Source of the DNA: Puniceicoccales bacterium
GTDB taxonomy: Bacteria > Verrucomicrobiota > Verrucomicrobiia > Opitutales > JAIRKQ01
Direction of reading: 5' to 3'
Length of the DNA: 11,529 nt
Assembly (NCBI GenBank): GCA_031288455.1
Contig: JAITRI010000016.1
Coordinates: forward strand, 1 to 11,529
Made by a program: the position numbers and the translations under genes. The notes below the pieces were generated by a model, which did no database searches, was not told the origin of the DNA, and was given only the letters and a program-made list of their open reading frames with translations. Below are positions 4,794 through 11,529 of the stretch, one piece after another. Numbering within the stretch: the stretch's first letter is position 1; each line of letters starts with the position of its first letter.

Positions 4794-5990
4794 TCATGTT
4801 CGCCGCGCGGAAAATTTACGCTTCAGGAAGTTTCGCGCCCTCTGGAATATGACAATGAAGAAATTATTCGCCGTCACGTTGCCCATCGTCGCGACCGGAT
4901 CTATCACGCCGTACAGTGCGATCGTGAACGCCACCATCGCATCATCGAATCCAAAAATGTCCTTCAGAATTGGCACGGTTACCATTATGGTCCCACTGGG
5001 CACTCCGGCACCGGCAAACTTATTCAGCACGAACAAAATTCCGAACAGCACATAGCTGTGCACACTTGGCAGCGGGTGATTGAACGCCAGCATTACCGTC
5101 ATCGCCAAAATGGGAACAATTATCGTATCCCCAAGCATGTGAAAGTTCAGCGTCAGCGGCATGACAACGTCCGCGAGGACTTTATCCTTCGTGTTTTTGT
5201 GTGCCGCTTCCAGGGAAAGCGGCAGTGCCGCTGCGCTCGACATCGTGCTGAATGCGGTTACCATCGCCGGAAATGCATTTTTTAGAATCTCAAGTGCGCG
5301 GCCTCTCCTGAACGCTGCCGCAATGAACAGCCAAAGCGTCAGGTAGCACAGCAGCGAAGCGAACATCAGCAAACACACACGGAAATTTCCACGCAAAAAT
5401 CCGGTCATCCTGCCCTCCGCGAATAGTTTCAGCAGAAACCCAGAGACAAATATGGGAAGCGCCGGAATGAAAAATCGTTTCATGAAAAGCATAACACAGG
5501 CGTGGATGCGGCCAATGGTGAAATTCACACATTTTGTCGGATAAAATGAGTTTATGAATCCGGTGATGACGCCAAACACCAGCGCCTGCAGCGTAGTGGC
5601 AATCTGCGGCAATTGCATGGAAAACAGCGGCACTATCGGCAGCACATCGCCGTGCATGCCGCTCGCGGACGCTCCTGACAACGCGGCATATCCGATGCAC
5701 CCGGAGATGAGAATGTTGATGAAATTCGACGCAAATACCGCCACCATCAGCGCCAAAACGAACAGCATCCCCTCCTTCGGGATCGCCGAAAGCGCCACCG
5801 CAATGAAACTAAACAGCAGAAACGGCAGCACAAACACCAGCAGCTCCTTCAGACATGAGCTTATGGTCAGAAAAAATCTTATGCTGTCGCGCGACATCCT
5901 GGCGTGAAAACATGAACACAGCACCATGGCAACAATCAACTGCAGCAGCGGATTGCGCACAAATTTTACCAGCTTTGATCGTCCTCCCAT
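4794..5990 (-). CDS. Dicarboxylate/amino-acid:cation symporter family (SDF) permease, variant motifs
   Basis: This 398-aa inner-membrane protein belongs to the family of GltP, DctA and archaeal GltPh. It is hydrophobic throughout. It shows the serine-rich first hairpin AFSTMSSAA (246-254), the second hairpin GAGVPSGT (327-334) and the TM8 segment DPVATMGNVTAN (364-375), all in family order. Several key positions differ from GltPh. The NMDGT sodium and substrate motif of TM7 reads HMLGD (284-288). In TM8 the position of the arginine that binds the acidic side chain (Arg397 in GltPh) is Ala367, and the position of sodium ligand Asp405 is Asn375. I infer a transporter of something other than aspartate or glutamate, perhaps with altered cation coupling. 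The ATG at 5990 gives full length. The gene is 101 bases downstream of the ABC exporter on the same strand and may share its transcript. No Shine-Dalgarno sequence is evident. Confidence 0.9.
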   Translation of the reverse strand: MGGRSKLVKFVRNPLLQLIVAMVLCSCFHARMSRDSIRFFLTISSCLKELLVFVLPFLLFSFIAVALSAIPKEGMLFVLALMVAVFASNFINILISGCIGYAALSGASASGMHGDVLPIVPLFSMQLPQIATTLQALVFGVITGFINSFYPTKCVNFTIGRIHACVMLFMKRFFIPALPIFVSGFLLKLFAEGRMTGFLRGNFRVCLLMFASLLCYLTLWLFIAAAFRRGRALEILKNAFPAMVTAFSTMSSAAALPLSLEAAHKNTKDKVLADVVMPLTLNFHMLGDTIIVPILAMTVMLAFNHPLPSVHSYVLFGILFVLNKFAGAGVPSGTIMVTVPILKDIFGFDDAMVAFTIALYGVIDPVATMGNVTANNFFIVIFQRARNFLKRKFSARRT

Positions 5991-5998
5991 TGGATAGG

Positions 5999-6014
5999 GT
6001 TAAAATTTTTTAAC
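5999..6014. repeat. AT-rich palindrome before the symporter start
   Basis: GTTAAAA and TTTTAAC form a 16-base near-continuous palindrome 9 bases upstream of the symporter ATG. It overlaps the place where a -10 element would lie on the minus strand (TTTAAC, 8 bases before the ATG). It may be an operator or simply a fortuitous AT-rich sequence. It is too AT-rich to act as a terminator stem. Confidence 0.3.
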
Positions 6015-6091
6015 GGCAGCGAAAATTCCCACCGATGCCGGAAGTTGTAGAAGTGCACAGGAGGAATGCAATAAAAAATGACACAGCGGAA

Positions 6092-7879
6092 TCATTTTCC
6101 GAGCATTGCCACCCGCTGTTTCTCCTGCAGCTCGAAATAAACGGAATCCTTCCGCTCCGCGAGGTTTTTTGGAGATCCCATTTCGATGATCTTTCCGCGA
6201 TCAAGCACGAAGACCATGTCGACGATCGACATCATTGTGAAGCGGTGCGATATCAGAATCGACGTCCTATTTTTCGTCAAATTTTCTATGCCGATGTGCA
6301 CCTCATGCTCGCTATTTGCGTCAAGTGCAGACGTCGCTTCGTCCAGTATTAGAATCGGAGCGTCCCGCAAAAATGCACGCGCGATGGCGATCCTCTGCCT
6401 CTGCCCACCTGACAGCCGCGCACCACCCTCGCCAACTGCCGTGTAGTATCCGTCCTCCAGCTCCGAAATAAATTCGTCGGCGTAGGCCTTTTTCGCCGCC
6501 GTGACGATCCGTTCGAACGAGGCGTCGGGTACGCTCCACCTGATGTTGTCCAGAATAGTACCATTCAGCAGAGTTGGGTTCTGCGGCACAAAGGAGATAT
6601 TTTTTCTGAGATCCCTAAGGCGCATGCGGCGTATGTCGATGCCGTCGATTTTTATGGCACCATCGGTGACGTCGTAGAAGCGCAATATGAGGTGTGCCAT
6701 CGTCGTTTTTCCTGCGCCGCTGCTCCCGACGAGAGCGTATGTTTTTCCGCGTTTGATGCTGGCCGTTATGCCGCTGATGGAATTTTCGTTGCCGTCGTAG
6801 GAAAATGATACTCCGCCGAAGGAAATGTTTCCCCTTAATCTGTCCACGCGAACGGGATTTTTTGGATCGTGAATCTTTTCATTGGCGTTCAGCAAATCCT
6901 CTATGCGCGATAAACTGGCCGATCCGGCCTTCAGATGACTATTGAGATCGGCAATTTTTTTAAGCGGCTCATAGCTCAAATAGAGTGCTCCAGTGAGGGA
7001 AATGAACACTCCGGGTCCGATGTGACGCAGATATGCGTAGAACATCGCAATCCCGATTCCGAACGACGCGATCACTTCTATGAGCGGTGACGTCATTAGG
7101 GAATATTTCAATGTTTTCATGACGGAGCGCATGACACTGTCGCACACTGTGCGATAGCGTGACACTTCCGCCTCCTCCATGGCAAATGCTCTAATTTCCT
7201 GCACGGCGGACAGGTTGTGGGCCAACTTTGTCGTTATTTTTTCCGTTTCGGATTGGAGCGCCATCGTTTTTTCGCGCATTTTCTTGCCTATGATTTTCGT
7301 CGGGAAGATCACCAGCGCAACGGCGAGGAAAAATATCAGCAGGATTATGGCATCCGACTCCCTGTGGCACAGGTAAATCAGTGCGCCGACGGCGCCCATC
7401 AGAGCGAGCGGCTGCTTTATGATCTCCTGCGAGGCGGCAATAATTGTATTTTGGAGCACTGAAGTATCGGCGAGCGCTTTCGTGATGATGGCGCCCGGCT
7501 CCGTTTTTTTAAAAAAATCTATGGGCAACCGTTGGATTTTGTCGAAGACCATGACCCGCAGGCCCTGCAAAATTTTCTGGCCGCAGAAGCCGAGGCAATA
7601 GGCATTTGTCACCGAAAATATCGCCCGCAGGCTCATGATGAAAACGGGCGCCATCGCGGCCAATAGCAGCACATGCAGCGGCAAATTTTCAACGGAGAAC
7701 ACCTTTTCCGCGGAAAATTTCAGCATCACGGGAATGCCAAATCCGCTGGAAATGCCGTACAAAATCCCGGCCAAAATCGCCGCAAAGAATTTCAATTTCG
7801 CATTGCCAAGGAATTTTGCATATTTTAGGAATGTGATCCTTTTGGTTGACCTCCTGAACAATTTTCCCCAAAGCTTCAT
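6092..7879 (-). CDS. MsbA-like ABC exporter (fused TM and ATPase)
   Basis: This 595-aa half-transporter would work as a dimer in the inner membrane. The N-terminal part (about 25-310) has the membrane helices and coupling segments of an exporter, including the HNLSAVQEIRAF coupling region near 221-232. The ATPase domain follows, with Walker A GSSGAGKT (385-392), Q-loop VPQNP (431-435), signature LSGGQ (489-493), Walker B ILILDE (509-514) and H-loop His545. All motifs are intact. Length and architecture fit MsbA, which flips lipid A core across the inner membrane. Drug or lipid exporters of the same family cannot be excluded. A longer frame exists from an ATG at 7951, but that start lies 12 bases from the divergent dxr start, inside its promoter. 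The ATG at 7879 (MKLWGK, basic N-terminus) is therefore preferred. Confidence 0.92.
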   Translation of the reverse strand: MKLWGKLFRRSTKRITFLKYAKFLGNAKLKFFAAILAGILYGISSGFGIPVMLKFSAEKVFSVENLPLHVLLLAAMAPVFIMSLRAIFSVTNAYCLGFCGQKILQGLRVMVFDKIQRLPIDFFKKTEPGAIITKALADTSVLQNTIIAASQEIIKQPLALMGAVGALIYLCHRESDAIILLIFFLAVALVIFPTKIIGKKMREKTMALQSETEKITTKLAHNLSAVQEIRAFAMEEAEVSRYRTVCDSVMRSVMKTLKYSLMTSPLIEVIASFGIGIAMFYAYLRHIGPGVFISLTGALYLSYEPLKKIADLNSHLKAGSASLSRIEDLLNANEKIHDPKNPVRVDRLRGNISFGGVSFSYDGNENSISGITASIKRGKTYALVGSSGAGKTTMAHLILRFYDVTDGAIKIDGIDIRRMRLRDLRKNISFVPQNPTLLNGTILDNIRWSVPDASFERIVTAAKKAYADEFISELEDGYYTAVGEGGARLSGGQRQRIAIARAFLRDAPILILDEATSALDANSEHEVHIGIENLTKNRTSILISHRFTMMSIVDMVFVLDRGKIIEMGSPKNLAERKDSVYFELQEKQRVAMLGK

Positions 7880-7911
7880 TTCCACTAACAGCCGCGCTGT
7901 GCACACATTAA

Positions 7912-7939
7912 TTGCGCCAAATTTTACCGTTGCAATAAT
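7912..7939 (+). promoter_or_regulatory. Putative dxr promoter
   Basis: TTGCGC (7912-7917), a 16-base spacer and AATAAT (7934-7939) would start transcription near 7946, about 17 bases before the dxr ATG. On the other strand, TTGCAA followed after about 16-18 bases by an ATTAAT-like hexamer could serve the ABC exporter. The two promoters would overlap in the same 84-base divergent region, which allows shared control. Confidence 0.4.
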
Positions 7940-7963
7940 TAAATTTTTCACAGAACTGGAAAA

Positions 7964-9130
7964 ATGGTGCGCAATATTGTCATTTTTGGGGCAACCGGAT
8001 CAGTCGGCACCAGCGCGCTCAACGTCATTGATCGGCACCGCGAGCGATTTAATGTCGTCGGGATCGCCGCCAACGGAAACGTCGAAAAATTGGCACAGGT
8101 GGCACACAAATTCAGCGTAGAAAACGTTGGCATTTTCGACCCAGTGGCGCTGAATGGCAAGACTTCGCTTTTCGCCCCCTCCACTGAATTTTTTACTGGA
8201 GAAGTCGGGCTGTGCGAGCTGGCGAGATTGCCGAGTGCGGATTCAATTCTGATGGCAATAGTGGGAACGGCCGGCGTATATCCGACAGTCGCGGCCATCG
8301 AAAGCGGGAAAACTATTCTTCTGGCAAGCAAGGAAATTTTGGTGGTGGCTGGAAAATTCATCGGCGCACTCGCGCGGGAGAATGCTGTGCCGCTGCTGCC
8401 GATCGACAGCGAGCACAATGCAATTTTCCAGTGTCTCGGAAGAGGAGGATCCGAATTCGCCAGCAGGCTGATAATCACGGCATCCGGTGGGCCATTTCAG
8501 AATTTTTCCAGGGAGGAACTGGAACGCGTCACAGTCGAACAGGCGCTGAGACACCCCGTTTGGAGCATGGGGAAAAAAATCACGATCGACTCAGCAACGA
8601 TGGCCAATAAGGGACTGGAAATCATGGAGGCGGCGTGGCTATTTTCGATGCCATCGGAAAAAATTGACGTTTTGATACATCCCCAGTGCCTGGTGCATTC
8701 CATGGTGGAATTTCGCGACGGGTCACTGCTGGCGCAGATGTGCCCGCCGAACATGGAATTCCCCATTTCCAACTGCCTATTTTTCCCCGAAAGGGGGCAT
8801 TCACCGGCGCAAGCGATGGATCTCGGCGCCATGAAATGTTTGACATTTTCCGCTCCGGATGTGGAGAAGTTTCCAAATCTATCCATCGCCAGAGAGTGCC
8901 TGTCGTCCGGAAATAATGCGTGCGCCGTTTTCCAGGCGGCCAATGAGGTGGCAGTGGAGGCATTTTTGGACGGAAGGATTGGATTCACTCAAATGGGAGA
9001 TGCCGTGTCAATGGCACTGGATGCCTATGGCGGAGAACCGATGACAACGCTGGAAAGTTGCCTGAATTCCGTCTCAGAGGCGCGGAAAGTGGCGGCGGAT
9101 GTTTTGCGTAAAATCGCGCGCCGAACATGA
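7964..9130 (+). CDS. dxr: 1-deoxy-D-xylulose 5-phosphate reductoisomerase
   Basis: This 388-aa protein is full length for the family. It converts 1-deoxy-D-xylulose 5-phosphate to 2-C-methyl-D-erythritol 4-phosphate with NADPH and a divalent metal in the cytoplasm. This is the first committed step of the MEP isoprenoid pathway and the target of fosmidomycin. The NADPH-binding loop GATGSVGTSALNVI is at 9-22. The metal-binding PIDSEHNA segment has Asp148 and Glu150. The catalytic loop HPVWSMGKK is followed by DSATMANKGLE, with Asn215, Lys216 and Glu219 at the positions of E. coli Asn227, Lys228 and Glu231. The VLIHPQCLVHSMVEF segment is also typical. All expected active-site residues seen are present. 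The start is fixed by the NADPH motif close behind it. The MFS gene follows after 69 bases on the same strand. Confidence 0.97.
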   Translation: MVRNIVIFGATGSVGTSALNVIDRHRERFNVVGIAANGNVEKLAQVAHKFSVENVGIFDPVALNGKTSLFAPSTEFFTGEVGLCELARLPSADSILMAIVGTAGVYPTVAAIESGKTILLASKEILVVAGKFIGALARENAVPLLPIDSEHNAIFQCLGRGGSEFASRLIITASGGPFQNFSREELERVTVEQALRHPVWSMGKKITIDSATMANKGLEIMEAAWLFSMPSEKIDVLIHPQCLVHSMVEFRDGSLLAQMCPPNMEFPISNCLFFPERGHSPAQAMDLGAMKCLTFSAPDVEKFPNLSIARECLSSGNNACAVFQAANEVAVEAFLDGRIGFTQMGDAVSMALDAYGGEPMTTLESCLNSVSEARKVAADVLRKIARRT

Positions 9131-9199
9131 ATTATCCGATTCGATTCGATAGCTTCTTGGCTTGCAATTTGTCGACTTTAACCATTGTTTGCGGCAGCC

Positions 9200-10423
9200 A
9201 TGTTTGAAAATTTTTCGAAGACAGATGCTGCGAAAAAGACGTTTCTGTTTGACATTTCACGCTGCCTGTGTTCGGGCATAGTGGAGTCGGCATTTAAAAC
9301 GTTTGCGCTAGTAGTTGCCATACGCGTATTCAACGCCTCAAAAGTTCAAAAATCTCTGCTGCAATCCGCCTGGTTTTTTGGCTATTTCATCACCACAATG
9401 ACCCAGTCGTTCGCCGCCAAACAGAAGCGATTTAGGGCGATGGACATTGCAAAAATATACCTGCTGATCGTGTCATTGCTAACATTTGTGGTGGTTTTCG
9501 TGACGTCCCGCAGCGCATTTCTTACGCTGACAATCGCGGCCATGGTACTCTTTAAGCAGCCATTGCCGCTCATGGAGGACGTCTACGGACAGAATTATTC
9601 CTCGCGGGAACGCGGCAGCAGGCTATCGTTTGTGCTAATGCTGCTTCCCATTTCAGCGGCGATATTTTCCCCAATCGGCGCAAAATTGATGGACTGGAAC
9701 CTGCAGAATTATCGGCTAGTGTTCCTCATGGCAGCCATTGCGGCCATAGGGTCCGGCATATCATTCTCCAAAATACCGTCCAGAGTACTCCCCGAACAAA
9801 ATGAGAGGTCAATTTTTTCGCCATTTAAAATAATTTTCAGGGACAAATTATTTGGCAAAATGCTTCTCTGGTGGTCGTTCGCCGGGATCGCCACGCAGAT
9901 GATGCTGCCGCTGAAGGCGGAATATTTGGTGAACAGTGCCTATGGAATAAACGCGTCCAATTTCGTCGAGTCGGTCGCGTGCGTGACAATCCCGTACACC
10001 TTCAGGATGCTGAGTACGCTGTCCTGGGGACGGTTTTTCGATAAATCAAAAATAATAACCGTCAAGCTGATGGTGAATTTGTTCGTTGCGCTTGGATTTC
10101 TGCTATTTTTCAATTTCAGATCCACGTGGATCATATACCTCTCGTCAATATTTTCCGGCATCGCCTGGGGCGGCGGTGAGGTGGTGTGGTGCCTGTGGGC
10201 AACGAGAGTTGCTCCGAAGAATCAATTCAGCAGATACATGAGCGTGAATGTCACAATCGTTGGACTCAGAGGCCTGATCGGGCCATTTTTGGGATATTGG
10301 CTATCCCATCACTTTACGCTGCAACTGGTGAGTCTCATTGCCACAACTTTTGTGCTAATATCGACCGTGGGACTGCTGTCGCTGCGGAAAGATCCGCGTT
10401 TTATCATCGGGAATGAGACATGA
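9200..10423 (+). CDS. MFS transporter, substrate unknown
   Basis: This 407-aa protein has about twelve predicted membrane helices and the two-half layout of the major facilitator superfamily. A long cytoplasmic-type loop around residues 195-215 (SRVLPEQNERSIF) separates the halves. Charged loops such as FFDKSK after a helix in the second half fit the repeated MFS loop A position. I cannot assign a substrate. The ATG at 9200 is chosen over a TTG at 9185, which would add only five residues. No Shine-Dalgarno sequence is seen. Its last codons overlap the lgt start in an ATGA overlap, so the two are probably translated together. That coupling hints at an envelope or lipid-related substrate, but this is inference from position only. 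Confidence 0.85.
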   Translation: MFENFSKTDAAKKTFLFDISRCLCSGIVESAFKTFALVVAIRVFNASKVQKSLLQSAWFFGYFITTMTQSFAAKQKRFRAMDIAKIYLLIVSLLTFVVVFVTSRSAFLTLTIAAMVLFKQPLPLMEDVYGQNYSSRERGSRLSFVLMLLPISAAIFSPIGAKLMDWNLQNYRLVFLMAAIAAIGSGISFSKIPSRVLPEQNERSIFSPFKIIFRDKLFGKMLLWWSFAGIATQMMLPLKAEYLVNSAYGINASNFVESVACVTIPYTFRMLSTLSWGRFFDKSKIITVKLMVNLFVALGFLLFFNFRSTWIIYLSSIFSGIAWGGGEVVWCLWATRVAPKNQFSRYMSVNVTIVGLRGLIGPFLGYWLSHHFTLQLVSLIATTFVLISTVGLLSLRKDPRFIIGNET

Positions 10424-11259
10424 TTGGAAGGCATTACGTCCACAGCATTGACCCGTTCGCCGTGAGATTTCACTGGATGGGGCCGCTCGAAGGAATCCGC
10501 TGGTATGGCATTTTTTACGTATTCGCCTTCGCGTTCACGATCCTCGCGCTGAACTTCTACTCCTCCAGAGGGAGATCTCCGCTGTCGCGCGAACAAAATT
10601 GGGCATTTTTGAGCTACGCCATCGGCGGCGTGATAATCGGAGGGCGTCTCGGCTACATGCTCCTCTACTGTTTCGATGAATTCCTGTTGAATCCGCTGGA
10701 AACCTTCGCCCTGTGGCGCGGAGGGATGTCGAGCCACGGAGGATTTGTGGGAGCCATCGCCGCCATTGCGCTATTCTGCTGGAGGAATCACGTGCGCATT
10801 CTGCCATTCGCCGACATCTGCTCGACGATCGCACCGTTCGGATTTTTCCTCGGCCGCGTGGCGAATTTCATAAATGGGGAACTGTACGGGAAGATCACGG
10901 ATGTGCGGTGGGGCGTGATATTTCCTCAGAGTGCGAGCTTTCTGGACATATCCGCAATACCGCCACGGCACCCGTCGCAGCTATACGAGGGATTTTTCGA
11001 AGGAATTCTGCTGTTCATCTACGCGCAAGTTCGCTTCTGGACAGGGAAAAACAGAGCTCCCGGCAAGCTGAGCGGAGAATTTCTGATGCTCTACGCGATT
11101 TTTAGAATTTTCACGGAATACTTTCGCGAACCGGACGCTGCTCTAATTTTTAGCATGTCTCGTGGGCAGTTCTATTCCACATTTCTCCTCGCCTTCGGCA
11201 TAGCACTGTGGTTTTTTTCCGCAGGAAAACGCACGCCATGGCGCTCCTCCCCGCAGTGA
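10420..11259 (+). CDS. lgt: Prolipoprotein diacylglyceryl transferase
   Basis: This 279-aa inner-membrane enzyme moves diacylglycerol from phosphatidylglycerol to the lipobox cysteine of prelipoproteins, the first step of lipoprotein maturation. Length and about seven helices fit the family. Visible signatures are RWYGIFY near the N-terminus, MSSHGGFVGA with His106, and the GRVANFINGELYG signature with Arg146 and Asn149. Later come RHPSQLYEG and YAIFRIFTEYFREPD with Tyr225, Arg229 and Glu233. These keep the spacing of the E. coli catalytic residues His103, Arg143, Tyr235, Arg239 and Glu243. Nothing key appears missing. The ATG overlaps the MFS stop by four bases, so no separate promoter is needed. 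Confidence 0.96.
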   Translation: MIGRHYVHSIDPFAVRFHWMGPLEGIRWYGIFYVFAFAFTILALNFYSSRGRSPLSREQNWAFLSYAIGGVIIGGRLGYMLLYCFDEFLLNPLETFALWRGGMSSHGGFVGAIAAIALFCWRNHVRILPFADICSTIAPFGFFLGRVANFINGELYGKITDVRWGVIFPQSASFLDISAIPPRHPSQLYEGFFEGILLFIYAQVRFWTGKNRAPGKLSGEFLMLYAIFRIFTEYFREPDAALIFSMSRGQFYSTFLLAFGIALWFFSAGKRTPWRSSPQ

Positions 11260-11438
11260 AAATCGGCGGCAGCACAGCTGTTGCAAAAATAATCGTGCAC
11301 GCCGCAACCAATTTCAAAAATTTGCACTTTTCTGCGAAATTGACGGACACGTGAAAATTTTTGTAAATTTCGGTTTTAATCTTGACAATCGCGCCAATGG
11401 CTTTGATTGTCGCGGGCAATTTAGTAAAGGGGAAAACA
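11260..11438. other. Intergenic region after lgt
   Basis: This AT-rich spacer shows no strong intrinsic terminator. A weak CAATTTC/GAAATTG inverted repeat spans about 11309-11342. A full-consensus -35 hexamer TTGACA lies at 11382-11387. A 17-base spacer leads to GATTGT at 11405-11410, a poor -10, so this is a possible promoter for the next gene. Confidence 0.4.
11426..11432 (+). promoter_or_regulatory. Shine-Dalgarno sequence AAAGGGG
   Basis: AAAGGGG ends six bases before the ATG at 11439, which is good spacing. It is the only strong ribosome binding site I see in the window, so it decides the start of the partial gene and shows that the organism can use such sites. Confidence 0.6.
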
Positions 11439-11529
11439 ATGGAAATGGTGGAAAATGATGACACAGCGTACGCACTGGGGTCTCATGTGGAAATTCCACT
11501 CAAATCAAAAAGAAAGAGAGATGATGACG
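11439..11529 (+). CDS. 5' end of an unidentified gene, cut by the window edge
   Basis: An open frame of 30 codons runs from ATG 11439 to the window edge without a stop, behind a well-placed Shine-Dalgarno sequence. The visible peptide begins MEMVENDDTAYALGSHV and continues into a Lys/Arg-rich then Asp-rich stretch. It has no signal peptide and looks like a soluble, charged N-terminus. This is too little to assign a family. Confidence 0.5.
   Translation, partial: MEMVENDDTAYALGSHVEIPLKSKRKRDDD

Noticed and set aside
5999..6014. Terminator for the ABC exporter
   Set aside because: The palindrome is only A, T and a few end G/C bases and lies next to the symporter start. It is too weak as a terminator stem.
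7880..7951. N-terminal extension of the ABC exporter from the ATG at 7951
   Set aside because: It would remove almost all space for the divergent promoters. The 24 extra residues do not look like family sequence, whereas the ATG at 7879 gives a normal MsbA-like N-terminus.
9138..9151. CGATT short tandem repeat after dxr
   Set aside because: It has fewer than three copies of a 5-mer, which is easily chance.
9185..9199. TTG start for the MFS gene
   Set aside because: An ATG five codons later is the more usual start, and no ribosome binding site favours the TTG.

Overview
The window is bacterial chromosome of a Gram-negative type. It carries an MEP-pathway isoprenoid gene (dxr), a lipoprotein maturation gene (lgt), an MsbA-like ABC exporter and two other membrane transporters. 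Two plus-strand genes look secreted or host-directed, and one small nuclease gene sits among intergenic repeats. A repeat-rich, possibly host-associated bacterium, for example from the PVC (Planctomycetes-Verrucomicrobia-Chlamydiae) group, would fit. That placement is inference and no single feature proves it.

Layout: 1-1148 holds no convincing gene. Positions 1-728 are a GC-rich tandem array (two 341-bp units plus a stub) built from nested palindromic modules. It ends in an 18-bp perfect hairpin at 727-765, followed by a decayed module and the upstream region of the next gene. Then come two plus-strand genes. The first (1149-2159) is an exported protein resembling an SH3 plus NlpC/P60 peptidase whose catalytic Cys position appears to be Gly. 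The second (2234-3703) has a low-complexity N-terminus, helical repeats and a hydrophobic C-terminal segment, an effector-like design. On the minus strand follow a 211-aa GIY-YIG nuclease (3924-4559), a dicarboxylate/amino-acid symporter family protein with altered substrate and cation motifs (4794-5990), and an MsbA-like ABC exporter (6092-7879). Diverging from the exporter, on the plus strand, are dxr (7964-9130), an MFS permease (9200-10423) and lgt (10420-11259, ATGA overlap with the MFS gene). The 5' end of a further gene begins at 11439 and runs off the window.

How the parts relate: the right half (about 4.8 to 11.3 kb) looks like ordinary envelope and isoprenoid chromosome. The ABC exporter and symporter may be co-transcribed leftward, and dxr, MFS and lgt rightward, from a shared divergent promoter region. 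The left half (1-4.8 kb) looks accessory: repeats, a putative pseudo-peptidase, an effector-like repeat protein and a stand-alone nuclease with related short motifs in the intergenic DNA on both sides. Three of these left-half genes share an odd 5' layout. A -35-like hexamer, 16 bases and a -10-like hexamer lie only 7-9 bases before the start codon, with no clear Shine-Dalgarno sequence, which suggests leaderless or near-leaderless transcripts. No rRNA, tRNA, CRISPR array, transposase or integrase was recognised. The most distinctive material is the nested repeat array, the apparently Cys-less NlpC/P60-like protein, the helical-repeat membrane protein and the symporter variant. None is proven to form a new system.
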